A stretch of 64,000 nt of DNA from Sideroxydans sp. CL21 (GCF_902459525.1 NZ_LR699166.1:1748501-1812500); one strand, 5' to 3'; positions 15,912 through 25,247 are shown, counted from the first letter of the stretch. The notes: generated by a model not told the origin, from the letters alone. Program-made: numbers and translations.

Positions 15912-17951
15912 ATGGCTGTTAGATTTAAACCGATAATGTTTTATACAGGCATCCTGCTGACAGCCATTTTGATGAGTCCGGCATTTGCTACACCGTCAGA
16001 TGTGCAGTCGGATGAGCAAGTCAGGCGCGGAGAATATCTCGCGCATCTGGGTGACTGCATTGCCTGTCACACTGCCGAGGGCGGCAAGTCCATGGCGGGC
16101 GGAATGGAATTCAATACCCCATTCGGCAATGTTTATTCCACCAATATCACACCCGATGTCAATACCGGCATCGGTAATTATTCCTTCGAGCAGTTTGATC
16201 GCGCAATGCGCAAGGGCGTTGCCGAAGACGGCCACAATCTCTACCCCGCAATGCCTTACCCGTCATTCGTCAAGATCAGTGCGGACGATATGAAGGCGTT
16301 ATATGCCTATGTGATGCACGGGGTAGAGCCGGTCAGCCAGGCGAACAAGGAAAACAGCATGAAATGGCCGTTCAGCATGCGTTTTGGTTTGAAGTTCTGG
16401 AATATGGCATTTCTCGACGAGACGCCTTTCAAGCCTGACACTGCGAAGTCGTCACAATGGAATCGTGGCGCCTATCTTGTTCAGGGGCTGGGTCACTGCG
16501 GCTCCTGCCATACGCCGCGCGGGGTGGCAATGCAGGAAAAGACCATGGCCCAGGATGGCGAAGATGGAAAAGATTTTCTCACCGGGTCTACCATTGAAGC
16601 CTGGCACGCAGTCAATTTGCACAACCAGTGGCCGGCACCCGAGTTTGCAAAGTTTCTCAAGGTTGGTCACAACAGCCATGCAACCGCTTATGGCACCATG
16701 ACCGAGGTTGTTCATTTCAGTACCCAGCATTTCAGTGACAACGATCTCTCGGCAATCGGGGAATATTTGAGTTCACTGCCCCCCAATGCAGAATCGGGTG
16801 TGATCAAGCCGAAACCCGTCACTCAAGTTCAGGAGGCCGACCTGTACAAGACTCGCGGCGGTTTGGGATACGTGCAGTTCTGCTCAACCTGTCACCAGAA
16901 TGATGGTCGTGGAATGGACAAGTTCTTTCCTCCGTTGGCAGACAATTCGTCAGTTCAGTCCAGAAACCCCACATCGGTCATCCATGTGGTGCTGAGCGGG
17001 TGGAAATCGGCTGAAACTGAACAGGCCAAACGCGCGTTCGATATGCCCGGCTACAACAGCCTGTCCGATCAGGAACTGGCGGAGATCGTCACATTCGTGC
17101 GCAGCCAATGGGGCAATCAGGGCGAACCGGTTACCGCAGAGGAGATAAAGAAAGTCCGCGATGAAATCGGGATCAAACCAGCGGAGCCATCCAAATTCGC
17201 AGTGCCGCGCTTTGCGGCCATGCTGTCGAGCCCGAATGCGGACCAGTTGATTTACGGCATGCGGCTGATGACGGAAACCAAGGCACTTATGCCCAAGGAT
17301 GTAGGGAATGTACTGGCATGTAACAGCTGTCACCTGAACGGCGGCACCATGGAGCATGCTGCACCTTATGTTGGGCTCTCGGCCATTTTCCCATCCTATG
17401 CGCCGCGCGCCGGCAAGATCATCGACTTCAAGGATCGGGTGAATGGTTGTATGCGCCGCTCCATGAACGGCAAACCGCTGGAAAAGGATTCCCGGGAAAT
17501 GCTGGCCATGATTGCCTACATGGACAACATGAAAGGTCAGGCCAAGGCTGACGAGCCCATTCCGGGGCGCGGGGTCGGCAAGATCGACAAGTCGATCGTG
17601 CCCAATGTAGAGAACGGCAAAAAGATCTACAAAGATCAGTGTGCCGTATGTCATGGCGACAAGGGGGAAGGGTTGAAACAGGCCGACGGCAGAAATGTCT
17701 TCCCGCCGCTATGGGGCAGTCAGTCTTTCAATATTGGTGCCGGTATTGCAAGAACCTATACCGCAGCAGGCTTCGTCAAGAACAACATGCCGATATCGAA
17801 CACCCGGAAATTTCCTTTGGGACAAGGCGGTTTGACCGACCAGGAAGCAGTGGATGTCGCGCAATACTTTACGCACATGCCGCGCCCGGATTTTGTGGAC
17901 AAGCGCAAGGATTGGCCGAAGGGCGGCAAACCGACGGATGCCCGGTATTGA
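15912..17951 (+). CDS. Pentaheme c-type cytochrome: triheme dehydrogenase-type half fused to a TsdA-like diheme half
   Basis: The 679-residue protein has a signal peptide (to SPAFA) and five CxxCH motifs: CIACH ~48, CGSCH ~196, CSTCH ~324, CNSCH ~470 and CAVCH ~577. The first three, with NTPFGNVYSTNITPD and MPYPSFVKISADDMKALYAY, match the triheme cytochrome subunit of alcohol/gluconate dehydrogenases. The last two look like thiosulfate dehydrogenase TsdA: CNSCH, then DRVNGCMRRSMNGKPL, whose Cys lies where TsdA has its heme-ligating cysteine, then CHGDKGEG. A periplasmic role in thiosulfate oxidation to tetrathionate, or another sulfur couple, is inferred. The next gene, 46 bases on, encodes a binding protein. 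Fusion of these two modules is unusual to my knowledge. Confidence 0.85.
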   Translation: MAVRFKPIMFYTGILLTAILMSPAFATPSDVQSDEQVRRGEYLAHLGDCIACHTAEGGKSMAGGMEFNTPFGNVYSTNITPDVNTGIGNYSFEQFDRAMRKGVAEDGHNLYPAMPYPSFVKISADDMKALYAYVMHGVEPVSQANKENSMKWPFSMRFGLKFWNMAFLDETPFKPDTAKSSQWNRGAYLVQGLGHCGSCHTPRGVAMQEKTMAQDGEDGKDFLTGSTIEAWHAVNLHNQWPAPEFAKFLKVGHNSHATAYGTMTEVVHFSTQHFSDNDLSAIGEYLSSLPPNAESGVIKPKPVTQVQEADLYKTRGGLGYVQFCSTCHQNDGRGMDKFFPPLADNSSVQSRNPTSVIHVVLSGWKSAETEQAKRAFDMPGYNSLSDQELAEIVTFVRSQWGNQGEPVTAEEIKKVRDEIGIKPAEPSKFAVPRFAAMLSSPNADQLIYGMRLMTETKALMPKDVGNVLACNSCHLNGGTMEHAAPYVGLSAIFPSYAPRAGKIIDFKDRVNGCMRRSMNGKPLEKDSREMLAMIAYMDNMKGQAKADEPIPGRGVGKIDKSIVPNVENGKKIYKDQCAVCHGDKGEGLKQADGRNVFPPLWGSQSFNIGAGIARTYTAAGFVKNNMPISNTRKFPLGQGGLTDQEAVDVAQYFTHMPRPDFVDKRKDWPKGGKPTDARY

Positions 17952-17997
17952 TTGATCGGGTGTTGCTCATTAATTCATATTTAAACGGAGGAAGTTC

Positions 17998-19032
17998 ATG
18001 GTTTCAACTGATGCAATTTTCAAGGCAACAAATGCAACGCTTCGCAAGGCAATCGCATCGTCCATGTTGGCGGTTGCGGTAGGTGTGCTGGCTCCATTCT
18101 TGTCCGGATTTACACCGGCCTGTGCGGCCGACCAAGACCTCGGAGTGTACCCGCCCTGGAGCCATGGCGAGAACAACCCGGTTGAATCCAGGGGGCTGGA
18201 TTTCACGGTGCCTGAAGTCGATAACATGCCTGACTTCCACGGCAATCCGATTAATCCGCGGCTGTCGATTTTCGTTGGCGGCAATTATTTCTTTGCCATG
18301 GCCCCGTTGGTTCAGGCATTTGAAAAGATGCATCCCGAACTCAAAGGCAAGATCTACTACGAAACCATTCCTCCTGGGTTGCTCGCCGATCAAATCAAGC
18401 AAGGCGGCACGATTACCGTGGGAAACATGACCTGGACCGTTCACGCTGACGCGTATGCCGCAGGTCTGAGAAGAATAGATAGCACTATCAAGGAAGGTTA
18501 TGCGGTCGGTCCTGCAGTTTCCTATGCAACCAATACGCTCACCATCATGGTGCCCAAGGGCAATCCTGCCAAGATCGCTACCCTCAACGATCTTGGCAAT
18601 CCCGGCGTGCGTCTGGTCATGCCGAATCCCGCATTCGAGGGGATCGGTCGTCAGATCAAGAACAGCCTGTCCAAGGCTGGCGGAGAAGAGCTGGTCCGCG
18701 CTGTGTACGAAACAAAAGTTAAGAATGGGGAGACCATCCTGACTCATATTCATCACCGCCAATCCCCGCTATATCTGATGCAGGGCAAGGCGGATGCCGG
18801 CGTTACCTGGCAGTCGGAAGCGATATTCCAGGAGCAGGTGGGCAATCCGATCAGCCATGTGGCGATTCCTGACAACCAGAATGCCACAGGTATCTATGCT
18901 GTGGCCATGGTCAAAGGGGCGCCACATCCGAAGGAAGGAAAGAAGTGGATCGAATTTCTGAAGTCGCCTGAAGCACAAGAAATCTTCAAGCACTTTGGCT
19001 TCAAGTCATACCAGGGTCAAACACCGCAATAG
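17998..19032 (+). CDS. Periplasmic solute-binding protein (ModA/sulfate-binding-like), no cognate transporter
   Basis: This 344-residue exported protein has a long signal peptide ending TPACAA. The mature part is a class II binding fold with LSIFVGGNYFFAMAPLVQAF near the start, TNTLTIMVPKGNPAKI in the middle and LMQGKADAGVTWQSEA later, as in molybdate/sulfate-type binding proteins. No permease or ATPase gene is near. It lies between the pentaheme cytochrome and a periplasmic DsrE-like protein, which suggests that it delivers a sulfur oxyanion to the cytochrome or acts as a sensor rather than feeding an ABC transporter. The ligand cannot be told from sequence. Confidence 0.8.
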   Translation: MVSTDAIFKATNATLRKAIASSMLAVAVGVLAPFLSGFTPACAADQDLGVYPPWSHGENNPVESRGLDFTVPEVDNMPDFHGNPINPRLSIFVGGNYFFAMAPLVQAFEKMHPELKGKIYYETIPPGLLADQIKQGGTITVGNMTWTVHADAYAAGLRRIDSTIKEGYAVGPAVSYATNTLTIMVPKGNPAKIATLNDLGNPGVRLVMPNPAFEGIGRQIKNSLSKAGGEELVRAVYETKVKNGETILTHIHHRQSPLYLMQGKADAGVTWQSEAIFQEQVGNPISHVAIPDNQNATGIYAVAMVKGAPHPKEGKKWIEFLKSPEAQEIFKHFGFKSYQGQTPQ

Positions 19033-19134
19033 TCCGATGCGACTCCGGCACATGAGCCGGGGTACGGTCTATCTAGGCAGATTGCAACAGCGCAGTTGAT
19101 GATTTAAACGATAAATTACAAAAAGGGGAAACAC

Positions 19135-19686
19135 ATGCATGTTCAGAAAAAATTAATCCTAGCGGTCATCGCATCTTCACTGGCCGTGCTGTCTGTGCCG
19201 ACCGTATTTGCCGGCGATGCCGCTTCAGCTGTGTCTGCTGTGCCGGCACCGGCTGCCACAACTGTCGCTGAGACCAAGGCCAGCGAATACGTCAAGCCAA
19301 ACGTCAAGCATGGCTCGTACGGACAGTTGAATATTGTTGTGGCTCTGACCTCGGACGACAAGGGTATCCAGGGGATGAAGCTTCGCAATATTGCTAACGG
19401 CCTCAAGGCGGTCGAGTCTTGGAAGGGCAAGATGAATGTGACAGTTGTGCTCTACGCCAAGGGCATTACCCTGCTCAAAAATCCGGACGAACAGACTCAA
19501 AAAAAGCTGGATGAGTTGAAGCATCAGGGCGTTCAAATCAAGGTATGCGACAACACCCTGCGTGAACAGGGCATCGATTTCCACAATCTTTATCACGTGA
19601 CTGACGCAGATATCGTTCCTTCAGGATTTGCCGAAGTGGCGTATTTGCAAGCCAAAAAACACTTTGTCATCGATCCGGTGAACTGA
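19135..19686 (+). CDS. Exported DsrE/DsrF-like protein
   Basis: 183 residues: a signal peptide ending VPTVFA, an Ala/Pro-rich linker of about 30 residues, then a DsrE-fold domain from about residue 60 (LNIVVALTSDDKGIQGMKLR, VTVVLYAKGITLLK). The single mature-part cysteine lies in IKVCDNTLREQGID, the position used by DsrE-fold proteins to carry sulfur. The fold is usually cytoplasmic, so an exported member points to periplasmic sulfane-sulfur handling beside the TsdA-like cytochrome. The gene has its own GGGG ribosome site and sits about 100 bases after the binding-protein gene on the same strand. Confidence 0.82.
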   Translation: MHVQKKLILAVIASSLAVLSVPTVFAGDAASAVSAVPAPAATTVAETKASEYVKPNVKHGSYGQLNIVVALTSDDKGIQGMKLRNIANGLKAVESWKGKMNVTVVLYAKGITLLKNPDEQTQKKLDELKHQGVQIKVCDNTLREQGIDFHNLYHVTDADIVPSGFAEVAYLQAKKHFVIDPVN

Positions 19687-19827
19687 TCTGAATGTTGCAG
19701 TAACAATATTCAGTTTTAGCAGCGCCCTGGCATAGATTGTAAGGCAGAGGCGCTGCATTTCGGGTAGGCGATCGTTTGCCTAGCGCTACCGGGATGATGT
19801 GCTTTTTTAAACAAGATGAGGAAGAGT

Positions 19828-20877
19828 ATGGAAATCATCATTTTGGGATTTATATTTGGAGCGATTCTGCAATACGCCCGCTTGAACCGGTTTGACACCA
19901 TAGCCGGCATGGCAGTCCTGCAAAATTTCACGATCGCCAAAACGATGGCGTTTACCATCGGCTTGGGGGCACTTTTACTGCAAGCGGAGATCTATTTCGG
20001 GTGGGCGGACTACCATGTCAAACCCCTGATTCTGACCGGTGTGCTGATGGGGGGATTGCTGTTTGGAGTGGGCATGGCTATTCTCGGCTACTGTCCCGGC
20101 ACCGTCGTCATCTCTCTGGGACAAGGAAATCTGGATGCGCTTCCCGGTATCGTCGGCGGTGTGTGCGGTTCGCTCATGTTTGCCATAGCCTATCCCTACT
20201 TAACGCCACTTCTCGGTACGAGTCTGGGCTCGTTATCTGTCCGTAGCATGCTGCCGGACAATACCCTGTTTTGGATTGCAGTCAGTGCATTGGCGATTCT
20301 ATTCATGGGGATCGCGTTGTTATTGCATCGACTGCAAAACCAGGGGTGGCGTTGGCTGTATGCCGCGATTGGTCTGGCGTTGCTCAACGTGCTGCTGACC
20401 TCGCCTTCTGTTGCAGGTCATCCGATGGGCGCATCGGCTGCCTTTGCTTATGCGGGCATGTCGCTGACCGGTCTTGGCGATGCGGCCTATTGGAAGAAAA
20501 TTGCAGAGCCGGGTGCATGGGAGTTGTGGTTTCTGACCGGCGCCTTTTTGGCCGGACTCGTGTTTGCTTTGCACCAGCGGACTTTTCGCATTACCAGCGT
20601 GCCTGCGTTATGGGTACGATACTACGGTGCCAATCCGGGCAAACGGTTTTTCTGGGCTTTTATCGGCGGGTTCTTGCTTCTCTTCGGCGCGCGCATGGCC
20701 GGTGGTTGCACGTCCGGACATGTGATTTCCGGAGGGATGCAGCTAGCCATCAGCAGCCTGTTGTTTGCGGTCGTCGTGTTTGCGGCATTCCTGGCGACCG
20801 GTCGTTATTTTTATCGTGCGGGGGGAGTTTTTGCCGGTCTATCCCCGTCGCGCTCTCTTGCGACTAATGAGTTGTAG
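19828..20877 (+). CDS. YeeE/YedE-family transporter, TsuA-like (thiosulfate uptake)
   Basis: A 349-residue polytopic membrane protein of the YeeE/YedE family with about nine to ten helices. Two internal repeat signatures carry conserved cysteines: GYCPGTVVISLGQG near residue 90 and GGCTSGHVISGG near residue 297. In TsuA such cysteines line the path for thiosulfate. The start at 19828 is chosen because GAGGAAGAG precedes it; 19816 is an alternative. TsuA homologues normally partner with TusA-like TsuB, and a tusA gene follows at 23119. It probably imports thiosulfate or another sulfur species. Specificity is inferred from family and setting. Confidence 0.85.
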   Translation: MEIIILGFIFGAILQYARLNRFDTIAGMAVLQNFTIAKTMAFTIGLGALLLQAEIYFGWADYHVKPLILTGVLMGGLLFGVGMAILGYCPGTVVISLGQGNLDALPGIVGGVCGSLMFAIAYPYLTPLLGTSLGSLSVRSMLPDNTLFWIAVSALAILFMGIALLLHRLQNQGWRWLYAAIGLALLNVLLTSPSVAGHPMGASAAFAYAGMSLTGLGDAAYWKKIAEPGAWELWFLTGAFLAGLVFALHQRTFRITSVPALWVRYYGANPGKRFFWAFIGGFLLLFGARMAGGCTSGHVISGGMQLAISSLLFAVVVFAAFLATGRYFYRAGGVFAGLSPSRSLATNEL

Positions 20878-21001
20878 GCCCGTTGAGTACGGCTGATTAA
20901 AACGCAGTTCACCGCGTCAACACGAAGTCAGGTCGTACATCTGATGACGAACACATGCTCAGTGGGGCCGAGTATAGTGCGGACATGGAGCACCATCGGA
21001 A

Positions 21002-21062
21002 AGACAGCTGTCGCGTGATGGCTGTCTCCCGAAACGAACGAGTTGCAGCAGGGATTCCTGCT
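21002..21062 (+). promoter_or_regulatory. Two adjacent hairpins ahead of the SulP gene
   Basis: AGACAGC (21002-21008) pairs with GCTGTCT (21021-21027), and AGCAGG (21047-21052) pairs with CCTGCT (21057-21062). Neither has a T run, so they are not simple terminators. They fall in the leader of the SulP gene and may shape its mRNA. Confidence 0.3.
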
Positions 21063-21093
21063 CAAACCATAGGCTGAAGACGGAAATGTGACA

Positions 21094-22791
21094 ATGAACC
21101 TGCAGCTTTTTTGGCGAAATTTTTCACAGCGGTTTGACTTGCGGGCCGGCACCCTTAAGTCCGATCTGATTGCGGGTATCACGGTCTCCCTGGTTGCAAT
21201 CCCCCAGTCTTTAGCCTATGCACAGCTTGCGGGAGTCCCGGCTTATTACGGACTGTATGCAGCATTGATCCCGACAGTGATTGGGGCCTTGTTTGGCTCC
21301 TCCAATCAGTTGTCTACAGGCCCCGTTGCAATGACATCCCTGTTGACAGCAGCCAGTATTGCACCACTGGCTGCTCATGGCAGCGCTCTGTTTTACTCGT
21401 ATGCAATTTTATTGGCATTGATTTCCGGTTTGTTTCAAATCGCGTTCGGCCTGTTTCGGGTAGGCGTCCTGCTCAACTTCTTATCCAACCCGGTGCTGAT
21501 GGGGTTTATCAACGCCGCTGCGATCATTATCGGACTCTCGCAATTACCGACTTTGCTGGGCATCCCGGCTGCGCAGTCGGAACACTTTTTACTCGACATT
21601 AGCCGAGTGCTACTGCATATAGATACCGCACATGCACTTTCGCTCGGGTTTGGCATATCCGCCATCCTCATGCTGCTGGGATTCAAGAAATTTGCGCCCA
21701 AGCTGCCCGGCGTATTGATCACGGTAGCTTCCCTGACATGGGTCAGCTATGTAATTGATTATGCCAATTTAGGGGGCAGGGTGGTCGGGCTTGTACCACA
21801 AGGCCTGCCGACCCTGAGCCTTCCGCCGTTGGATTGGCACGCGACAGTCGCGCTCTTGCCCGCCAGTTTTGTGATTGCCCTGATCAGTTTCATGGAAGCC
21901 ATGTCGAGCTGCAAGGTGATCGCCATCAAAACCCGCCAACCCTGGGATGAAAACAAGGAACTGATCGGGCAGGGGTTGGCCAAAGTGGCGGCTGCATTTT
22001 GCCAGTCGATGCCGGTGAGCGGATCATTTTCCCGGTCGGCGTTGAACCTGGCATCCGACGCCAGGACACCATTATCATCCATCATCTCCGCGGTTTTCGT
22101 ACTGCTCACATTACTCTTCTTTACGTCTTTGCTTTTTCATCTGCCCAAGCCGGTTCTTGCCGCCATCATCATGATGGCAGTCATCAATCTCATCAACTTC
22201 CAGTCCATCAGGAACGCATGGCGGGCAAGCCGGGATGACGGTATTGCAGCGATCATAACCTTTATAGCCACCCTGGCTTTTGCACCGAATATACAAAACG
22301 GCATACTCACCGGCATCATCCTGTCTCTCTCGCTGCTGCTCTATCGCATGATGCGACCAAGGATAGCCGTGCTGGGTTTGCACAGCGACACCACCCTGCG
22401 CGATGCCGTACGCCACAACCTGCCTCCTTTGCACCCGAAGCTGGGAGCCATTCGGTTTGACGGCGCGTTGCGCTTCGTGAATGTCTCGTACTTTGAAGAT
22501 GCCCTGCTGAAACTGGAACGGGAGAACCCGGAGATGGAATGTATTCTGGTTCAATCAAACGGCATCAACGAGATCGATGCATCCGGCATCGAGATGCTGC
22601 GCAACCTGCTCGATCGTTTCCAGAAAAGCGGGATCAAGCTGACGTTCAGCGGGCTAAAAAAGCAAGTCTCCGACGTGATGGATAGAACCGGTCTGACCGG
22701 AAAAATCGGGGAGGAAAATATTTTTGCTACCGACAGGATGGCGATCGATGCAATCTGTCTGCACCTGGACAAGCAGGCTGTAACCGTTTGA
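21094..22791 (+). CDS. SulP-family anion transporter with STAS domain
   Basis: A 565-residue protein with the SulP membrane core: AGITVSLVAIPQSLAYAQLA near the N-terminus, then GLYAALIPTVIGALFGSS and the QLSTGPVAMTSLL motif, and about 12-14 helices. From about residue 435 comes a cytoplasmic STAS domain with IEDGALRF-like and NEIDASGIEMLRNL segments. These carry sulfate, bicarbonate or other anions with proton or sodium coupling. In this sulfur cluster it could export the sulfate made by Sat, but bicarbonate uptake for autotrophy is equally possible. The ATG at 21094 is preferred over a GTG at 21088. Confidence 0.9.
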   Translation: MNLQLFWRNFSQRFDLRAGTLKSDLIAGITVSLVAIPQSLAYAQLAGVPAYYGLYAALIPTVIGALFGSSNQLSTGPVAMTSLLTAASIAPLAAHGSALFYSYAILLALISGLFQIAFGLFRVGVLLNFLSNPVLMGFINAAAIIIGLSQLPTLLGIPAAQSEHFLLDISRVLLHIDTAHALSLGFGISAILMLLGFKKFAPKLPGVLITVASLTWVSYVIDYANLGGRVVGLVPQGLPTLSLPPLDWHATVALLPASFVIALISFMEAMSSCKVIAIKTRQPWDENKELIGQGLAKVAAAFCQSMPVSGSFSRSALNLASDARTPLSSIISAVFVLLTLLFFTSLLFHLPKPVLAAIIMMAVINLINFQSIRNAWRASRDDGIAAIITFIATLAFAPNIQNGILTGIILSLSLLLYRMMRPRIAVLGLHSDTTLRDAVRHNLPPLHPKLGAIRFDGALRFVNVSYFEDALLKLERENPEMECILVQSNGINEIDASGIEMLRNLLDRFQKSGIKLTFSGLKKQVSDVMDRTGLTGKIGEENIFATDRMAIDAICLHLDKQAVTV

Positions 22792-23118
22792 TACCACACA
22801 TCTCATTTTGAGCGGTGTGCATATAGCTGTATTGCCTGATACAACAGAGCGCGGCTCTTTGAGATGATCGGAAAGAAACTGGGTGGGTAGCGCGATATTT
22901 GCGATCCAGAGAATTGCTTGAGACAGTAGTATGGTTTATGTCGTTGGCGATACCTTATATAAGCAGATGCTTAAAGATAACCCTAAAGAGCTATCGCAGT
23001 TTACCCTTGGTGGCTATGGACGTTGTAGGGTTGCTTATCCCTATAATGCGACTCAAGTTACGTGCGGCGACGCATTTTTTTAGACGGTAGTTTTAATTCA
23101 CTCGTGGGAGAAGAAATA
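22792..23118. promoter_or_regulatory. Gap before tusA, with a possible promoter
   Basis: No gene is supported in these 327 bases. A perfect TATAAT hexamer at 23042-23047, some 70 bases before tusA, may be its -10; the matching -35 is weak (TGGACG, 19-base spacer). TTACCC and TAGGGTT half motifs just upstream recall the element at sat and dsr but are not a close copy. Confidence 0.35.
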
Positions 23119-23346
23119 ATGAATTTTGATAAAGAACTGAACGCGCGCGGTATGTCTTGCCCCTTGCCTATCGTGAAGACCAAGAAGGCGCTTGCCGACA
23201 TGACTTCCAATCAGGTCCTGAAGGTCATCTCGACTGATTGCGGTTCGGTAAAAGATATGGCCGCATTTGCCGAGCAGACCGGCAATCCATTATTGAGCCA
23301 GGAAGAGGTCAATGGCGAATACGTGTTTTACATGAAAAAGAAGTAA
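23119..23346 (+). CDS. tusA: TusA-family sulfur carrier protein
   Basis: The 75-residue protein contains ARGMSCPLPIVKTKKAL, the CPxP motif whose cysteine carries persulfide sulfur in TusA, and ends YVFYMKKK. The start at 23119 follows GGGAGAAG; longer in-frame readings lack a ribosome site. In sulfur oxidisers TusA takes sulfane sulfur from rhodaneses and hands it to DsrE2 and DsrEFH. The next gene, 37 bases on, encodes DsrE2, giving the tusA-dsrE2 pair. The separate gene at 28069 encodes a doubled version. Confidence 0.93.
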   Translation: MNFDKELNARGMSCPLPIVKTKKALADMTSNQVLKVISTDCGSVKDMAAFAEQTGNPLLSQEEVNGEYVFYMKKK

Positions 23347-23383
23347 TCGAATCACCCGCAACCAAACATATTAAGGGGCAAGA

Positions 23384-23854
23384 ATGGCTACCAAAAAAAT
23401 GGCGATCATCGCCACCAAAGGCACACTGGACATGGCGTATCCGCCGTTCATTCTGGCTTCAACAGCCGCTGCATTGGGTTATGACGTGCAGATATTCTTT
23501 ACCTTCTACGGACTGCAATTGCTGCGCAAGGATCTGTCGACTGTGATGATCAGCCCGCTAGCCAATCCGGCGATGCCGATGCCGATACCGATGCCGGTGA
23601 TGGTGCAGATGCTGCCCGGCATGGAATCCATGGCGACCATGATGATGAAGCAGAAGCTCAAGAAGCACGGCGTCGCATCGCTGCAGGAATTGCGTGACCT
23701 ATGCCTGGAAGCGGATGTGAAGTTCGTTGCGTGCCAGATGACCGTCGACTTGTTTGAGTTCGACAAGAGCGAGTTCATCGAACAATGCGAATACGGTGGT
23801 GCGGCGACGTTCATGGGTTTCGCCGGAGACACGGATATCTGTTTGTTCATATAA
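23384..23854 (+). CDS. dsrE2: DsrE2-like sulfur-transfer protein
   Basis: 156 residues of the DsrE/DrsE2 group: KMAIIATKGTLDMAYPPFIL at the start, ALGYDVQIFFTFYGLQLL, a central Met/Pro-rich segment (PAMPMPIPMPVMVQ) that in homologues can be membrane-associated, and VKFVACQMTVDLF, whose cysteine is the likely sulfur site. It ends TDICLFI. Together with TusA and a rhodanese, DsrE2 forms a common sulfur relay in purple and colourless sulfur bacteria. It is directly downstream of tusA. The acceptor is thought to be DsrEFH or DsrC, encoded about 9 kb away. Confidence 0.88.
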   Translation: MATKKMAIIATKGTLDMAYPPFILASTAAALGYDVQIFFTFYGLQLLRKDLSTVMISPLANPAMPMPIPMPVMVQMLPGMESMATMMMKQKLKKHGVASLQELRDLCLEADVKFVACQMTVDLFEFDKSEFIEQCEYGGAATFMGFAGDTDICLFI

Positions 23855-23941
23855 GACGAGGTTTGTTGTATCAGGGTGTTGTTTCAGGGTGTTGTAACTT
23901 GAGATGCCATAGGGGCATTTTCACTATCAGGGGAGAGAAGC

Positions 23942-25204
23942 ATGAGAATCAAAAAGATCGTAGCTTCATTGTTTTCATTGGGTATGGCGGCATCGCCGTT
24001 AGCGAATGCCACCAATGGTTATTTTCCAATCGGCTATGGCTCGCAAAACGAGGGTATGGGCGGAGCAAGTATTGCGCTGCCTATGGATTCACTTGCGGCT
24101 GCGAATAATCCAGCCGGTATGGTGATGGTTGGGGATCGTGTTGATGTCGGACTGATCTTTTTCAAGCCAACTCGCAACGCAGAAATAAGTGGTGCTCAGA
24201 ATCCTCAATTTACCAACGGGAATTTTGACGGAAATGGCAGGAGCTTGTTCTATATTCCTTCGTTCGGCTATAACAAATTGATCAACGCGGACACTTCGGT
24301 AGGCGTGTCTGTATTTGGTAACGGTGGCATGAATACCCAGTACGATACGAATTTCCTGGGTGGTACAGGTCCGTTAGGTATCAACCTGGAACAACTCTTC
24401 ATCGCGCCAACTTGGTCACAGAAGATCAATGCAAATAACTCAATCGGTGTTTCCTTGAACCTGGCCTATCAGATGTTCAGCGCAACCGGATTGCAGGCTT
24501 TCGATAATGCATTCTTTTCCAGCAATCCTGGTTTTGTAACCAATAAAGGTACGGATACATCGACGGGTTATGGATTAAGGATCGGCTGGACTGGAGAAGT
24601 TAGCCCCATGGTAACCTTGGGTGCGACCTACCAGACCAAGACCAAGATGAGCAAATTCAGCAATTACAAAGGCCTGTTTGCTGATCAAGGAAGTTTCGAC
24701 ATACCGTCCAACTATGGTCTTGGTGCTGCAGTCAAAGCTACCCAACAGACCACGGTAGCGTTCGATGTCGAGCGTATCAATTACAGTGGAGTGGGTTCCG
24801 TAGGTAACTCGTTTACGGCTTTGCCTACTACAGCGGGTGGAACCGGCCTTCCACTTGGTGCGACCGGTGGTCCTGGCTTCGGCTGGCAAGACATGACGGT
24901 AGTCAAACTAGGGGTTAGTTATGCTTATGACTCGACGCTAACGTTGCGTGCCGGTTATAACCATAACAACCAGCAAATACCGGGCAGCCAGACTTTATTG
25001 AACGTGTTGGCTCCAGGCGTTGTTCAAAACCACCTGTCACTAGGCAGCACATGGAAACTCGCAAACAAGCAAGAAGTGACGTTTGCCTACATCCATGCCT
25101 TCAATCAGACCGTCAGTGGAGCCATTATCCCAGGATTGGGCGGCGGCAACGCGAACATCAGCATGCACGAAGATTCGCTCAGCCTGTCTTTCGGTTGGTA
25201 CTAG
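23942..25204 (+). CDS. FadL/OmpP1-family outer-membrane channel
   Basis: A 420-residue protein with a signal peptide ending SPLANA and the FadL N-terminal hatch sequence TNGYFPIGYGSQNEGMGG and AASIALPMDSLAAANNPAGM-like segment, followed by alternating beta-barrel strands and a terminal aromatic, SLSFGWY. FadL proteins pass hydrophobic molecules across the outer membrane. Location after tusA-dsrE2 in a sulfur cluster suggests possible uptake of hydrophobic sulfur compounds or polysulfur, which is only inference; aromatic or fatty substrates are also possible. A strong terminator follows, so it closes this region. Confidence 0.87.
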   Translation: MRIKKIVASLFSLGMAASPLANATNGYFPIGYGSQNEGMGGASIALPMDSLAAANNPAGMVMVGDRVDVGLIFFKPTRNAEISGAQNPQFTNGNFDGNGRSLFYIPSFGYNKLINADTSVGVSVFGNGGMNTQYDTNFLGGTGPLGINLEQLFIAPTWSQKINANNSIGVSLNLAYQMFSATGLQAFDNAFFSSNPGFVTNKGTDTSTGYGLRIGWTGEVSPMVTLGATYQTKTKMSKFSNYKGLFADQGSFDIPSNYGLGAAVKATQQTTVAFDVERINYSGVGSVGNSFTALPTTAGGTGLPLGATGGPGFGWQDMTVVKLGVSYAYDSTLTLRAGYNHNNQQIPGSQTLLNVLAPGVVQNHLSLGSTWKLANKQEVTFAYIHAFNQTVSGAIIPGLGGGNANISMHEDSLSLSFGWY

Positions 25205-25217
25205 TCTGATTTGAATT

Positions 25218-25247
25218 AAAAAGCCCGCCTTTACGGCGGGCTTTTTA
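25218..25247 (+). terminator. Rho-independent terminator after the FadL gene
   Basis: AAAAAGCCCGCC and GGCGGGCTTTTT form a long GC-rich stem with a four-base TTTA loop. It can act in both directions and stands between the convergent FadL and chemoreceptor genes. Confidence 0.9.

Noticed and set aside
22899-23090. A 63-residue open frame before tusA
   Set aside because: No ribosome site, odd composition, and it overlaps the likely tusA promoter.
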